NCBI RefSeq assembly: GCF_003086295.3
Contig: NC_092050.1
Span: 155,998,699 to 156,062,698, forward strand
DNA: 64,000 nucleotides
Reading direction: 5' to 3'
From: Arachis hypogaea
Lineage: Eukaryota; Streptophyta; Magnoliopsida; Fabales; Fabaceae
Part shown: positions 20,601 through 32,753 of the stretch, piece after piece
Layout of the letters: the number at the start of each line of letters is the position of its first letter
Position numbering within the stretch: the stretch's first letter is position 1
Program-made: the position numbers and the translations under genes
The notes under the pieces: model-generated
Databases searched by the model: none
What the model was told of the DNA's origin: nothing
Seen by the model: only the letters and a program-made list of their open reading frames with translations

Positions 20601-23600
20601 CTTGGATTCCCTTGGGAAAAATATCTTTCCCATGTGGCATATTTTAATTTTTATTTCATTTTATTAATAGAAACCAGAAAGCATATTTCAAGTTTATATC
20701 CTACATAAGGAAATGTGCGACGAATCTCCCTAATATACAGATAAAATTAAAAACAAAAATAATAGAAATTCCATTTTGTTTATTTTTTTTATTGAATGAA
20801 ATTATATACTGAATATTCTCCTCATGTTTTCCGAAGTATGGTAATGACCAACTTAATGGGTGTCATCATTTTTTTAATTATTTTTCCTTCCAAAAAAGTA
20901 AAAAAACAAAGAGAGGGGTTGGGAGGACAGCTATGATCTGATGTTTTGTTTCTAGGATTTACATTTAATTTCAGTTACCATAAGTATTTTTCTTTTCTAT
21001 TTTTGTAGATAGTCTATAAATAATTAAAGAAACAAGGATTTTTTTTTCTCTGGTCCTTTTCAATAAAGGCACCAGTATTTGTATTTTTTTAACAAAAAAC
21101 AATTAAAAGATAAGTAGTTGTAATAAGTCAAAAGTGATTAATTCTGTTTACACTTGATTTTGATTTGGAGCGGAAACAAAGCTTCTTATTGGAGAAAAAA
21201 TGCCTAATTTTAAAGATAAACCTCTGTCAACCAAAAAAAGTAAAATAAATAAATAAAACATAAACCTAAAATGTGGTCTAAGGATAATTGCCACGTGTTT
21301 GTTGTGGATCCACCTTACCCCATGTGTCAAATGACTAGCATATCTGATTTACATATGTGGGCTCCAAATTTCAATGGGGGGGACCAATACACAGTAATGT
21401 TATGTTCCTAGTCCTAGTAGGCTAGTATTGACATCTTTCAAGTTTTGTTGCAACCTGTTACTTTGATAAGAATAAAAATTGTCCCCACTGGGTTTTCCCA
21501 CTTGATTTGTTTCTAGTTCTAGGTGGTAAAATTGTAATGTTGAGAATTTGGTCAATGTTACTGGCCAATGAAAAGTGGACCAATAATGAGTGTAATTGTA
21601 ATTGCATATATTTGATTATGACTTTAATGGCAACATAATGGAGTAAAAATGTGTTTTTTTTTTCCCTTGCATTTTATGAATCTATTCTTAGTAAACCCAT
21701 TTTGCAATATTTGACCCAAATGTTGTAGAGTTCTAAAGGGGTGATGCCCTTAATGGTAGTCAAAACTTTTTTTGATATTACAATTTTGAATAGATTAATT
21801 GATTCTGAAAATTTCTATTAAATTAGATGATTTTACTATTCAAATTGTAGTGTAGGTTTTATGTTTTCCATGTTTAATTTATTCTTTTGATTATATAAAA
21901 TTTCGAGTTTTGTTTATCTTATATACTCTTCACATTTTTTATCCCTATTGTTGGTCCTTGTGTGATTAGATTGAATGTGACTCATTTTCCTCTTCTAATT
22001 GAAATTTACAATTCAAACTTATAAAGATATATGGTCTGTTGCTATTAGAGACAATTATTGTAATTAGTAGTTAGTTAAGAATTAGTTGGTAGTTGATTAC
22101 TATCGCATGCTTATATAATGGATAAGATTTTGAATTTAGTAATCTTGACTCGTAGCTTTTTTCTCATTTCTTTACAACTGTTTTGTTTTAACGGCGGATT
22201 TCAACCGTTGCATTAAACCTTTTTTTGCTTTTATGACGGTTTTGGCAGAGTTGCTTGAGTGATCTAAATAGCCTGTGGCAACCTCATGGTAATAAGGATT
22301 CAATTGAATACTTCACTTTGAAGGATCTCTGGGATTGCTACTATGAATGGAGTGCATATGGTGCTAGTGCTCCCGTGATGTTGGAGAGCGGCGACACTGT
22401 AATTCAGTATTATGTTCCGTACCTTTCGCCATCCAAATCTACACCAACAAGTCTGTCCAGGCCTCTAGGACTAGAAGAGAGGACAGCGAAGGAGTTGAGT
22501 TCGAAAGCGATTCGTGGAGCGATGATAGCGGCAGCGATAACCTATCTAGATCCTTAAGTAACAATTCCAGCAAAGCATGGGATGCTGTTTCCGAGGATTC
22601 GAGCTCTGACCACGACGGCTCGTGGCCGACAAGGGACAAGCTTGGCTACCTTTACTTGCAATACACGGAGATGGCTTCGCCTTATGCAAGGGTTCCGCTC
22701 ATGGAGAAGGTAGCCTTATGTTCTCAAGTGAAGATAGATAGATAAGATTTGTAGGTACATTACACAATGCATAACTTGTGATTGTTTCTTGTTTCAGATT
22801 CCCGAGTTAGCTAGAACCCATCCGGCACTAATGACATTCAAAAGTGTTGAGCTTTCCCCGGCAAGTTGGATGGCGGTTTCATGGTTAGCATCATTCATTG
22901 TGATTTTCCCATCAGGCCATTTTATTTCTTAGTGTCGATAAGAAAAAAAATGCTCTGTTTGTAAATTATAATGATTTTTATAGTTGTGATTTCTACATTG
23001 TCTTTTTTAACACTATTATTTTCAATAAGAAGTTAAATCTATGTTGAATAGGTACCCGATTTACACCATTCCGAGTCGAAAAAATGACAAGGACTTAGAA
23101 GCATGCTTCCTCACTTATCACACATTGTCCTCATCTTTTCAAGGTAACACTTAGGAATAGGTGGTAGATTGCATTTTTCATGTTTTCTTAACTGCGAAAT
23201 AGGAAGAATCGAGGAACTTTTTACACAAATGAAAATTATGATACTAGACACGTTTATTGTGTCCATGCATTGTTTTGGATCAAGAGTGACAAAGTTATTT
23301 AGTTTGATTTACATAATTGAGTGAATGTTCATTTTGGTCCTTAGAGTTGTGTACTTACATGACTTTTCACTTCAAAAATCTTTCATTTAGAAAAATTAAC
23401 AATTTAATTCCTAAAATTGAATCACGCTATACATTTCCAGGAACCAAATAATTACTTTCTTAATTTCATACGCTAAAGTAAAGCATGTACACAATTTCAA
23501 GAACCAAAATGGAGACTCGCTCCTACGCAATTGTTGCGAAACCAGGCATGATCGAATCCTCGCCAAAATCTTAACACAATTTCTTACATGTGTCTGCAGA

Positions 23601-23907
23601 TTGTGAAACAGAAAGTGACAACATTGACACAGAGAAAGACATATATTGGTGGTGTGGTTGGGGAAGCACTGAAGGAAACAAATGCAAGAACAAGAACGGA
23701 AGCAGTGGTGGTGGCAGCATTTCTGTGCCGCCTTTCGGTCTAGCTACCTACAAGATGCAAGAAGATCTATGGCTGAATCCAGAGCCATGTGAATATGAAA
23801 GGATATCATATCTGTACAGTGCTGCAGATTCATGGTTGAAACAGCTCAATGTTTATCACCATGACTTCAACTTCTTCACACAACACCCTACACCAACAAC
23901 CTTGTAG
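17693..23907 (+). CDS. DUF789 family protein gene, five exons, with an apparent 1-bp frameshift
   Basis: Exons by GT-AG borders: 17693-17788, 22249-22709, 22798-22883, 23052-23143, 23600-23907 (TAG). Starts MSSCFSGSSPPSNVERFLQC. Exon 2 carries YFTLKDLWDCYYEWSAYGAS and VIQYYVPYLS, exon 3 SPASWMAVSW, exon 4 YPIYTIPSR and CFLTYHTLSSSF, exon 5 WWCGWGS and PPFGLATYKMQ. These are hallmarks of plant DUF789 proteins, whose function is not established. In exon 2 the frame breaks at 22427/22428: after YVPYLS the conserved continuation (AIQIYTNKS) is in the next frame, as if one base were missing. Downstream the second frame matches the family through to the stop. With that base the product would be about 347 aa, a normal family length. 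Either a young null allele or a sequence error. Intron 1 is unusually long (4.46 kb). Confidence 0.85.
19664..19752. repeat. 45-bp tandem duplication in DUF789 intron 1
   Basis: Two units starting AAAGGTGGGTCAGGTTTCAT at 19664 and 19709, with no differences apart from the last base. The rest of the 4.46-kb intron is AT-rich with no coding content recognised. Confidence 0.9.
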
Positions 23908-24589
23908 TAAATTCCCTTCATTAACTAAATTAACTACCCTTTTGGTTAGCTTTCAACTTCTGACTCCGGCATAATAACAAAATATTTCAGTTCCCTTGGG
24001 TCCAAATTCTGAGAAATGTAAAGTTTTGTAGTTAACCAGAGAGATAGAAAGAAGGGGGTAGTTTTTTTTATTTATTTATTTTTTTACCAATCAATTTCAG
24101 TTTCTTTTGCTATTTTTTAAGAAAAGGGTAGCAGTTTGTAGTTGTAGGTAATAACTAAATTATGATAATGTTTTGTACATTAGTCTTTTTTTTCTTACTT
24201 TTTATTTTCATGACTCAAATTTGATGAGACTGAAAAACGGGATTTGATGAATTCTTACACCATTAGATGAAACCAATGACTTTATATAGTTTTAAAGAAT
24301 AAATTTCAAAAATGATACTCAAAATCAAAACATTCTAATGTTGAGAAAAATAATTTAAAAAAATTATTAAGTTTAACAAAAATAATCAATGTCAAATACT
24401 GTTATTTTTGTTGACAGAAAATACTTAATTAACTAACAAAAAGAATGACATGACAATTAAAAGATTATCTAACATTGTTGATTATTTTAAAATTATGCAA
24501 ACTCTAATTTCTCAAATAATTTCCTAGTCTCCGTTTCTATATTTCTCAAATAAGTTCATATTCAATTCGGTCTCTATTAATATTTTATT
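23908..24589. other. 3' flank of the DUF789 gene
   Basis: 3' UTR and AT-rich intergenic DNA. No separate gene seen. Confidence 0.5.
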
Positions 24590-25040
24590 GGCAACCTCTA
24601 CAAATCAAATACCCTTCTAGCAGATCATTTTGCATACATGGTTATTAGCAAATTTTCAATGTACTCCTCTTTAATAAGAGATCTCCTACTTGTATACAAC
24701 TAGATATAAGATTTAGAAATACAATAAATTCTATGTCAGTAGTCAGTACTCTGATGCTGCATTTGGTTGAATAAATTAAACGCTTCCACAAGAAGGCCAA
24801 CTTTCACATAACCTACCATAAATATTATTCTCACATATAAATATCAAAATTATTTTTCAACTTTTCATGTTGAAAAGTTTACATACTCTTCCCAGTTCCC
24901 ATATTCCATCAGTGATATAGTACGCTACAGAAACTTTATATACATCTTTTTTAATCATTTCAAGCTTAAGTTTCTGTGAACAATTATTTTTTATACTGTA
25001 AATTTACCAAATTGTTGGAATAGGCTGATATGAAAAAATT
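24590..25040 (-). pseudogene. Highly decayed PPR + F-box block (copy C)
   Basis: At nucleotide level, 24600-24700 (CCTTCTAGCAGATC, TTTGCATACATGGTTATTAG, CAATGTACTCCTCTTTA) matches the PPR fragment at 47420-47510. Likewise 24880-25030 (ACATACTCTTCCCAGT, TAGTACGCTACAGAA, AAATTTACCAAATTGTTGGA) matches parts of the F-box gene near 47775, 48310 and 48395. Large parts between are lost and no reading frame survives. It is a third, oldest copy of the block seen at 30.4-32.1 and 47.2-49.0 kb, in the same orientation. Confidence 0.7.
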
Positions 25041-26249
25041 TCACCGAGTAAAGTGAAATGTGCTATCTTCATTATTATTGAATATTGACTATTGATAGTA
25101 ATAATAATAAAAATAGTAAATAAACTAAAATCCATCATGATTGATGAAGCAAATTGTAATGCCTGAACATGTCATATGACAACTTCTATATATAGAGATA
25201 TAAATACAATAATTAAAAGACCATGTCTTAACCTATTATATATATGGAATAATTCTTTAAATAAGATAATAATAATGGTAACCGGTATAACTGCAACACA
25301 CATGCCATGTATGCTAATGGAAATGCAGAGAAGTATTCTAATTTTTTGTCATACCATTTGTCACAAACTTTATTAAATTAGAAAAATACTATTTACACTA
25401 AATATTTTTGACATTTATATAAAAATACGGTTGTTATAAATTAATCACTTATTTAAATTATTTTTTAGTTAACAAATTAAAAAATCTATGTACAGTTGTT
25501 AAAAAAAATACTAGTATGAAAATAATATTTATCATAAGGAGACATGCAATGGAATTGAAATTAAATTTGAAAAATCCATTTAAGGTAACAACATTAAATT
25601 GCAACATAATTATCAAAACCGGTCCAGATAGTGTAATAAACCGGACAAAAAAGAGAATTGGTAAAAACCGATTAGACCTGACCGGTTTAGAAAAAGCAAT
25701 GAACCGAACAGATTTAAAAAATTCGGACCGGTCGAAATAAAAAAAAAATTAGAAAAACCCAAGCCCAAAGGCAAAAAGAAGTTGTTTGATGTTGTTTTTT
25801 TTTCAAAAAAATAAAAGAAGCCTAGCTTAGTCTTTCCTGAGCCCATCCCCACCTCTATCAGACTATCACTCTCACCTCAACTTCCAAAACGACACCACCC
25901 CCAGCTCTCTCTCTCTCTCTCTCTCGTCGCTTCTCGCCTCTCTCCTCAGCTGGTTGTGGTTTTCGACTTCTTGCTTCGAGTCTCGCCGTTAGCTTCCTTG
26001 GCGCAACCAGAAGCTGGTCCCCGATCTGGTGAGTTCTGACTGATTAGATAACCGGTTCGGTTCCGAAACTATGAATTGCAATTTAATTTGCTTTGAAACA
26101 TGTCATGTTTTGATTTCCAGTTCAGTGACCCATACTGCTAGTAATAGCTTTTCTCCTTTATGCATGTTGCCATTACGGCATTTCTTCTTTAGTATATATC
26201 ATTGATGTACAATGAAATATGCTGTTTGGCTATTCAATTCTCATTTCTG
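25041..26249. other. Intergenic DNA with an ACCGGT-rich, CT-rich segment
   Basis: 25041-25600 is AT-rich. At 25616-25740 there are many ACCGGT/AACCGG-type motifs, some in inverted pairs, and another near 26050. Between them lies a C/T-rich stretch with a (CT)n run at about 25905-25923 and GATCTGGTGAGTTC at 26023-26036, which could be a 5' exon end with donor site. It may be a captured gene leader inside an old DNA transposon, or the distal leader of the RNase gene. Not resolved. Confidence 0.35.
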
Positions 26250-26258
26250 ATTTATAAG
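26250..26258 (+). promoter_or_regulatory. Candidate TATA element of the RNase T2 gene
   Basis: ATTTATAAG, about 95 bp before the ATG, followed by a (GAGG)n purine run at 26260-26278. Confidence 0.4.
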
Positions 26259-26347
26259 AGGGAGGGAGGGAGGGAGGAGAACAACCATCGCTTTCTGCAA
26301 CTCGCTCCCTTCCCTCCAAAACCCTCTAAACTTTCTAAACTTCCAAT

Positions 26348-27137
26348 ATGAACTCACTTTTCATTGTTTTTCACGTTATCCTGCTTGCATCCTCGGTTCA
26401 TCTCACGAATGCCTCTTATGAATATTTTAAACTTGCCCTTGTTTGGCCAACAACCTTTACTCGTATCCGTGCACCTGGAAGGATGATGACAAACCTCCCA
26501 CAGCATTTCACAATACACGGTCTTTGGCCTACAAATTTCTCGCTTCCTTGGCCAGAAAATTGTGCTGATGAAGAGCCGGAGTATCATTTTGAAGAAGAAT
26601 TGATGGTGAGTTAATTAATTAGACTTTTATCTATTTTCATTTATCTTGTTACATAATAAATTAATTATTAATTATTTTTATGATTTATTCTCGTAGACAG
26701 CGACATTGCAAGGTGTCTTAAACCGTGATTGGCCAAGTCTACAACCAGGAAAATCGAATATGGAGTTTTGGACGGATCAATGGGAAAAACACGGATCGTG
26801 TAGCGCTGAAAGGTTTGCTCAATCTAAATATTTTGAAGAGGCTGTATCTATTACACGTAAATTGGACATTGATGGCGAATTGAAGAAGGTTGGAATAATT
26901 CCCCACAGAACTAAAACTTATAGTCGCATTGCCATTGTCAATGCAATAAAAAAGACCAACACTCGTCAATTTGAGCCCGAACTTCTGTGCTTCAATGACA
27001 AGGGTAATGTGTTATTGCGGGAGATTCGCATGTGCTTTGATGCTGACTTAGATGAAATTATTCCATGTCCTATTAATAAATCTGCAGGTGTTAATTTATG
27101 CAAAACAAAGTCCAATTCCATTATAATACCTGTGTAA
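26348..27137 (+). CDS. Secreted RNase T2 family protein (S-like/S-RNase fold), two exons, 232 aa
   Basis: Exons 26348-26605 and 26697-27137 with a 91-bp GT-AG intron. Residues 1-22 are a signal peptide (MNSLFIVFHVILLASSVHLT). CAS I is FTIHGLWPTN with catalytic His57; CAS II is FWTDQWEKHGSC with Lys117/His118. T2 RNases cleave single-stranded RNA via a 2',3'-cyclic phosphate. Oddities: the first Cys pair normally flanking residues ~38-48 is absent (WPTTFTRIRAPG), suggesting loss of that disulfide. The usual His-Glu before WEKHG is Asp-Gln, so activity may be reduced. The single intron just after CAS I is the position known in S-RNase-lineage genes. A rough count gives about 25 Lys/Arg against 27 Asp/Glu, so it is not the basic protein typical of pistil S-RNases. 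Surrounded by F-box copies. Confidence 0.88.
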
Positions 27138-27346
27138 TGTTTATTTGAATCCAAATATTATTATTATTATTATGTGTGAAAAATTGGGATCAATTATTGA
27201 TTCCCTCATAAATAAATATGCTTGTATTCAGTTGATCTGTGTAATGTTTGTTTGAATTCAAATATTATTATTATTATTAAGTGTGAAAAATTGGGATCAA
27301 TATTGATTCCCCATAAATAAATATACTTGTATTTAGTTGATCTATG
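27135..27346. repeat. Tandem duplication covering the RNase stop codon and 3' UTR
   Basis: Units of about 106 bp (27135-27241 and 27242-27346), each starting TAATGTTT(A/G)TTTGAAT and containing a TTA run, GAAAAATTGGGATCAA and AATAAATAT. The second copy duplicates the possible polyadenylation context. Confidence 0.85.
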
Positions 27347-27809
27347 CTCTTTAGGCGTTTCTGATGATTTGTATTCTTTTTTTTTCTATTCCCTTTTTGA
27401 TTATCTAAAATTCCTTTATTATTTCATTTGTTGTTATCACATCATTTAGCAATTTGTTAATTTACTTAAAAAAATTTATGTACCAAATTTCTCAATCCTT
27501 TTCATATTTATAATTTATAATTTCCTTAAAAGAGAAGGAAAATAAAAGAAGAAAATTGTGAGTATTAAATTGTTCTTTTAGTTTTTGACCACTTTACTAG
27601 CATCTTCTTTGACTTGAAGTGAAAATGTGAAATAGTGCAAATGCAATAAAATCTATTAATAATATATTAAAAGACAGTTTAAGATAATGTCTAAATTTAT
27701 TCCTAATTTTTTAGGTTTTTAGCATAATACTACGTCAGTTTAAATGGCTTTAAATTTATTGTTAATTTTTTACTCCTCTTTCTTTATGTCTCATTATTTA
27801 TTTTTTAAA

Positions 27810-28530
27810 TCTTAACGTCTTATTAAATTTATCAAATGTTACAAGGAATAAAATTAATGTCAATTCTACCTTAAGATCCTATTAAAATTATAAAACGTTA
27901 CACCTAATAAAGGTCTCACTAAAATCCATGTAAATTCCACCTTAGGTTCTCATTAAAATTATTAAAATTATGAAACGTTACACCTAATAAAATTCAATAT
28001 ACAAAAAAAAAATTTATTCTTAAGGTTCCACTAAAAATGATCAAATGTTACAAGAAATAAAAATTAAATGTACAAATTCTTTTAGGCTTCCACTAAAGTT
28101 AAGATAATCAACCTATTTTAAATGTAATCAATTGTAATATTAATTTTAAAAAGTAACTAAACGAGTTTTTAAATATAATTAAAAATAACATAATTATATA
28201 TTATTTATTCATAAGACGTAGGTTAATTTTGTTATTATAGAGTATGACAAATTTTTAACACAATATTTTAAATAAAATAAAAATAAAAGTTAGAAAAAAA
28301 TGCTTCAAAATGTGCATTATTTTTTACCTATACAATAAATTGGAATACTAAAATACTAAAGAATCTAAAATATATGTATATTAACTAAATATTTCAACTT
28401 GCTTAGAAATTTGGACTAATGCACCACATAAACTCTCTTTTTATGCCACCGATTCTTCTCAAATTATCCATATAAACATAAACTCCCTTTTTATGCCACC
28501 AGTTTTTCTCAAATTATCTATATAAACAAT
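27810..28530. repeat. Degenerate AT-rich tandem repeats downstream of the RNase gene
   Basis: Units with AAACGTTACACCTAATAAA and the related AAATGTTACAAG(G/A)AATAAA recur at about 27835, 27893, 27974 and 28040. A separate pair at about 28432-28525 repeats TTTTTATGCCACC and TCTCAAATTATC. No gene seen between 27347 and 30370; an ORF at 28514-28888 is Lys/Ile/Phe-rich AT noise. Confidence 0.65.
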
Positions 28531-29070
28531 AGTCAATATCATAAAGAATAAAGAATAAAAAAAAATTAATCACAATAGCACAAAAAAATAAAGGTAATTC
28601 TAAACTTAATTTAGATAAATAAATAATAAAAATTTTATATATAGTAGAGTCAAAAATAAAGATTTTATAAATTACATGTAAAATATTAAGGACAATAAAA
28701 ATATAAAAGAAAATAAAAAATAAAAAGTATAAAAAAATATTATTAGTTTTTATTTTTTTGGTAATATTTATTACGTTTTTATTGAAAGTAATGAAGGATT
28801 TAAAAGACAAAATAAAAATACTAAATATAATTAGTAGAATGAATAAATTGTAATTAGTATAAAAAATTAAATAAAACAATTCGAACAAAATTTTATAATA
28901 GATTTCAATTTTTTATATAAGTTGATCTTTCCTTTTAGGAAAAAGTTTTTTCAAAACTTGATTGAAAAAAAATCATATAAATACTCCAAAAAAAACTCAG
29001 AAGATAAAGAAATGATGAAATATTTAGATTAAATATTTGGTAAATATTTCATTTTAAATGATAGTTTTCT

Positions 29071-29464
29071 TTTATATTAATATTTATTAACATTAATTTT
29101 ATGTAATTGATTAAAATAATTATGCATTCGTACAATAGTAGTATAATAGGATTAATCTATTTTATAATAAAAAAATATTTTTAACTAATAATATATTGAT
29201 TTGATTATCTATTTTAAAAACAAATAATTATAATCATGCATGATTGGTGTTTAATATTAATAATATATAATAATTTTTTTATATTAATATTTCTTAACAT
29301 AAGTTTTACGCAATTGATTAAAATAACTATGTATTCATACAATAATCGTATAATAGAATTGATCTACTTTAAAATAGAAAAAGAAATTTCTAATTAAGAT
29401 ATATGAATTTGATTATATATCTATTTTAAGAATAAATAATTAGAATTATACATTATTAGTGTAT
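29071..29464. repeat. 207-bp tandem duplication, diverged
   Basis: 29071-29258 and 29278-29464 share TATTAATATTT, AATTGATTAAAATAA, CAATA and GTATAATAG-containing stretches in the same order. Strongly AT-rich. Confidence 0.65.
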
Positions 29465-29869
29465 AAATAGATAAAGAAAACGTTAAGGAGAGGATATTTT
29501 TATTAATTAATCAACAAATAATTAATTTGAAGACTTACTATCTGGTCTGATACGTGATAGAAGTTGAGAATTGGTTTTTTTCTATTGATGAAATTAAATC
29601 AACTTGGGCAGACATTGTTCAGACTTGAGATACAATAGCCCTATATTGCAACACAATTGGAAAAATATGGTTCAAGATGATTGGCTCCAAATTCAGGAAA
29701 TATGACCAACATTTCAAAGGAATATTGGCCCTATATTTACTGTAAGATTTTAGGATCAAGTATAGTTTATGAAAACATTGAGAATTTTACTTATAAATAA
29801 GTCAATTTTACTTAAGTCAAATTAGTAAGTATATAAATGCTAAATATTGGTGAATTAATTTTAAAAAAT

Positions 29870-30125
29870 GGTATATATAATAAAGTTTTTACTGTCTCCT
29901 TTTTAATAAAATTTAATAATTATATACAATTAAAAAGATACACTTAATTTAAGATAACGAAAGTGATACATAAAAAATTGAAAGATTTTAAATTTAACAT
30001 ATATAATGATGAATATAGTTTTAGTTTAATTATAATATATATACCAATAAAATATTATCAGACTATTAAAATAATTTGATTTTTGTAATTATTATTAACT
30101 TTAAATGTCATATATTGTTATCATA
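29870..30125 (+). repeat. Dispersed ~255-bp repeat, inverted partner at 52370-52625
   Basis: Contains TTTTTACTGTCTCC, AATTATATACAATTAAAAAG and ATACACTTAATTTAAGA. The reverse complement of 52370-52625 gives the same series. Probably a MITE or similar small element; no target duplication was identified. Confidence 0.75.
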
Positions 30126-30369
30126 ATAATGATAGCATACAAACTTTACACTTCTATAATGATTATTCAAGTATTCCAATGATCTTAATGCATCAAACTT
30201 AATTTTAATTTATATTACCATGTATCGTTTAATTTAGTCCAATTTTCTCTACCTTCTAAAAAGTTGGCAACTCATGCTACTTCTAATAATAATTTATTGT
30301 CCGTTCAGACTTCAGAATTTACTAACATGCTTTTTTTTTTTTTTTTTGAGAAAAAGTACTTTTTTTTTT

Positions 30370-30640
30370 TAGTATGTATAAGAAATAGGTCAATGGTGTT
30401 CGAACAAGCCTTCTAAACAAATGCAATGCTTCTAATGGGTGATCATCTTGTAATTATTGATGTCCATGAAAAAATGCTTTTTTTTTTTTTTGATAAACTC
30501 AAATTAAATATTCTTCCAGCAGATACAAGGTTATTAGCAAATCAAACATCTATTTTGCATACATAGTTATTAGCAAATTTTCAATAGACTCCTCTTTATA
30601 GCATCCAAGTCTGAGTACAAAAATAATTTGAGAATACACA
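30370..30640 (-). pseudogene. PPR gene relic (copy A)
   Basis: Nucleotide match to 47325-47570 (AAGCCTTCTAAACAAATGCA, GTGATC, ATTGATGTCCATGA). It is broken by poly-T insertions (30330-30370 and 30478-30492) and deletions. No coding frame remains. It sits beside F-box copy A exactly as the PPR fragment sits beside F-box copy B. Confidence 0.75.
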
Positions 30641-30896
30641 AGTTCAAGTTGGAATAATGGACAATTATTCAATTTGTTTTCATTAATATTTCAAATATCC
30701 AAAACTGATTCGTGTGATATAATTTATTGTTTTTTAACACCTAAAATCCTATTTTTTAAAATATGAAATATAATTTGCTATTTCAAAATATTAGAATGTA
30801 ATACAAATTGACTAACATGAATATTAAAATTAGTTTACATGCTTTTTTTATATTCTATTTAAGTACATCTTACATTTAAATTTGTATATTTATTAA

Positions 30897-32096
30897 TCAA
30901 TTAATTTCTTTCGTAAAAGAAAGAAGGCTTTTTTTTATAAATTCATGTACCAAATTTGCTTGTTTTGATATTAATATTGTGAATTACTTTGCCCGTGATG
31001 ATATTAAAGGAAGCCAATTCATCGCCGTTGATATAAAAGATTACATCACATTTGTTGTCCATTCTAAATGCACAAAATTTTGAAAAAGGTCCAAATCTAA
31101 ATATCTAAATGTGAAAAGCTTCACCCAAGATTCCTTCACACCAATTTCACCTAAAATAGATATTTTAATGCGACTATTCTTAGTAAATGAGGAAATCAGA
31201 GTAACAGACTTGTTGAGAACTACCAAAGTTCTGGTAGCGCCATCATCATTTTCTTACAGCCAAACAATTGATGTGGTTCGAAATGTTTCAGTGCTGAGGT
31301 TAAATGACACGAGTATTTCGTCGAGTCCATTCATGGCAAACTCGCTACCCACCAGTGGCATACTCCATTCAAGTACGCTATAGAAGCTTTACTTACGTTT
31401 TCTTTTTTAGTCATTTCAAGATCAAGTTTTTTCCAATAATTCTTTTTTAGTCATTTCAAGATCAAGTTTTTTCCAACAATTACTTTTTACTTTTTAGACT
31501 ATAAATTTACCAAATTATTAGAACATGCTCTTCTAATAACATTGGATCATAAATATAATATACACATTGAATCACTTTATAATTATCATTCACATTATCA
31601 TAACCAAATCCATGAACACTTACATGCGATCATAGCCGGGCTCATCATCAGTAATACCCGAAGGAATAATTTTACGCTCGTCGATTTTGGGATTCCAAAG
31701 TCTTATTATTACATCAGGACATGGTCGTGTACAGTGACATATAATGCCATTAATACATTCTAGAACCTGGCCGGGACCATAACTCTCAAACAGAGTTGGC
31801 AAAATTAATGTAACCATGTTTTCATATCTCTCTCCAAAAAGCAAATGTACATTATTTTCACTATCGACGTTTTTACCCCTTTGGTAAAATAATCTCCATA
31901 GAAGGAGAGATGATGAGTGGACAGTTTTAGATTTTAAATTCTCGTAGTACATGCTCTTAAAATCAGGATTTTTAAGTAAATTTATCCAAGACTTTCGCAT
32001 ACAACTAAATTGTTTCAAGAATTTAACGGATAATTTTACTAGAATTTTCAATGCAAGATCATTAAAAATTTGATCGTTATAATTTGCCATTTGCAT
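30897..32096 (-). pseudogene. F-box/FBA pseudogene (copy A of the 47.8-kb gene)
   Basis: Begins MQMANYNDQIFNDLALKI with an F-box (ILVKLSVKFLKQFSCMRKSW) at residues ~13-35 and stays open for 158 codons. It then stops after GYDRM, where the intact paralogue continues as DRHVSVHGFG: one base is missing. The frame of the remaining two thirds is recognisable in pieces. Examples are VVLNKSVTLISSF and GEIGVKESWVKLFT at 31041-31226. There is a short tandem duplication at 31400-31475 and several indels. Compared with copy B, key F-box positions are also changed (KLPVKSL to KLSVKFL). Most likely non-functional; the N-terminal F-box peptide could still be made if the promoter works. Confidence 0.88.
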
Positions 32097-32578
32097 TGAA
32101 AAAAAAAGGATGGAAACAAACAGATATTAGGGTCTTGTGCTTGTGCTATACCTTTTAAAATGTAACGAAAAATAAATTAGATTTCAATATAAAGTTTAAA
32201 AAAATTTTAATGGTATTACGTTTTTTTAGTTCTATTTGTTTCTCTTCTAATTAAGATCTCTAATATATAGGACTAAACATCAAACCAATCAAATTGATTG
32301 ATTGGGAATATATATAGCAAATCTAAATATAATAAGAAAAAAAAAAGGAAGCCCATATAAATTGTATGAACTTCAATTGCATTTGCAAACACAAACATAA
32401 ATGTATAATTATTATTTACAAGTATAATTATCCATGCCATACACATAATAAGATTGATATTATAATTTTAAATTATTTTTTAAAAATTAATTTCAATTAT
32501 AATAATTTAATTAATAAAAAAATAACATGTTCATTGTTTATTTTTTTAATCTAATGTTAATTATTATAATTAATTTAT

Positions 32579-32744
32579 GAAGAATGTTAGGGAACAGCAA
32601 CTTTTATCATTTGTAGCCATCAAATAGTCATTAATAGTTTTAATAGTGTGAGATTGATGTGAGATTTCATCCAATGGCTCACTTTTTTTTGTTGGTTATA
32701 TGCTGGCTAGAATTTAACAAAGTTACTGGTCCCTAGATTTTTCC
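32579..32744. mobile_element. Mutator-type MITE, 166 bp
   Basis: Flanked by the perfect 9-bp duplication TTAATTTAT (32570-32578 and 32745-32753). Imperfect terminal inverted repeats: GAAGAATGTTAGGGAACAGC and, from the other end, GGAAAAATCTAGGGACCAGT. The body contains GTGAGATTTCATCCAATGGC. The same family lies at 54051-54221 in opposite orientation. It resembles the small MITEs known from Arachis (from memory). Confidence 0.88.
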
Positions 32745-32753
32745 TTAATTTAT

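Noticed and set aside
22177..22200. Possible small gene around TTTAACGGCGGATTTCAACC in DUF789 intron 1
   Set aside because: Only a short GC-richer stretch just before the exon-2 acceptor; no frame.
28514..28888. 124-codon minus-strand ORF, Ile/Phe/Tyr-rich, looks membrane-like
   Set aside because: Extreme AT content gives hydrophobic codons by chance; no start context, no family pattern, neighbouring repeats.
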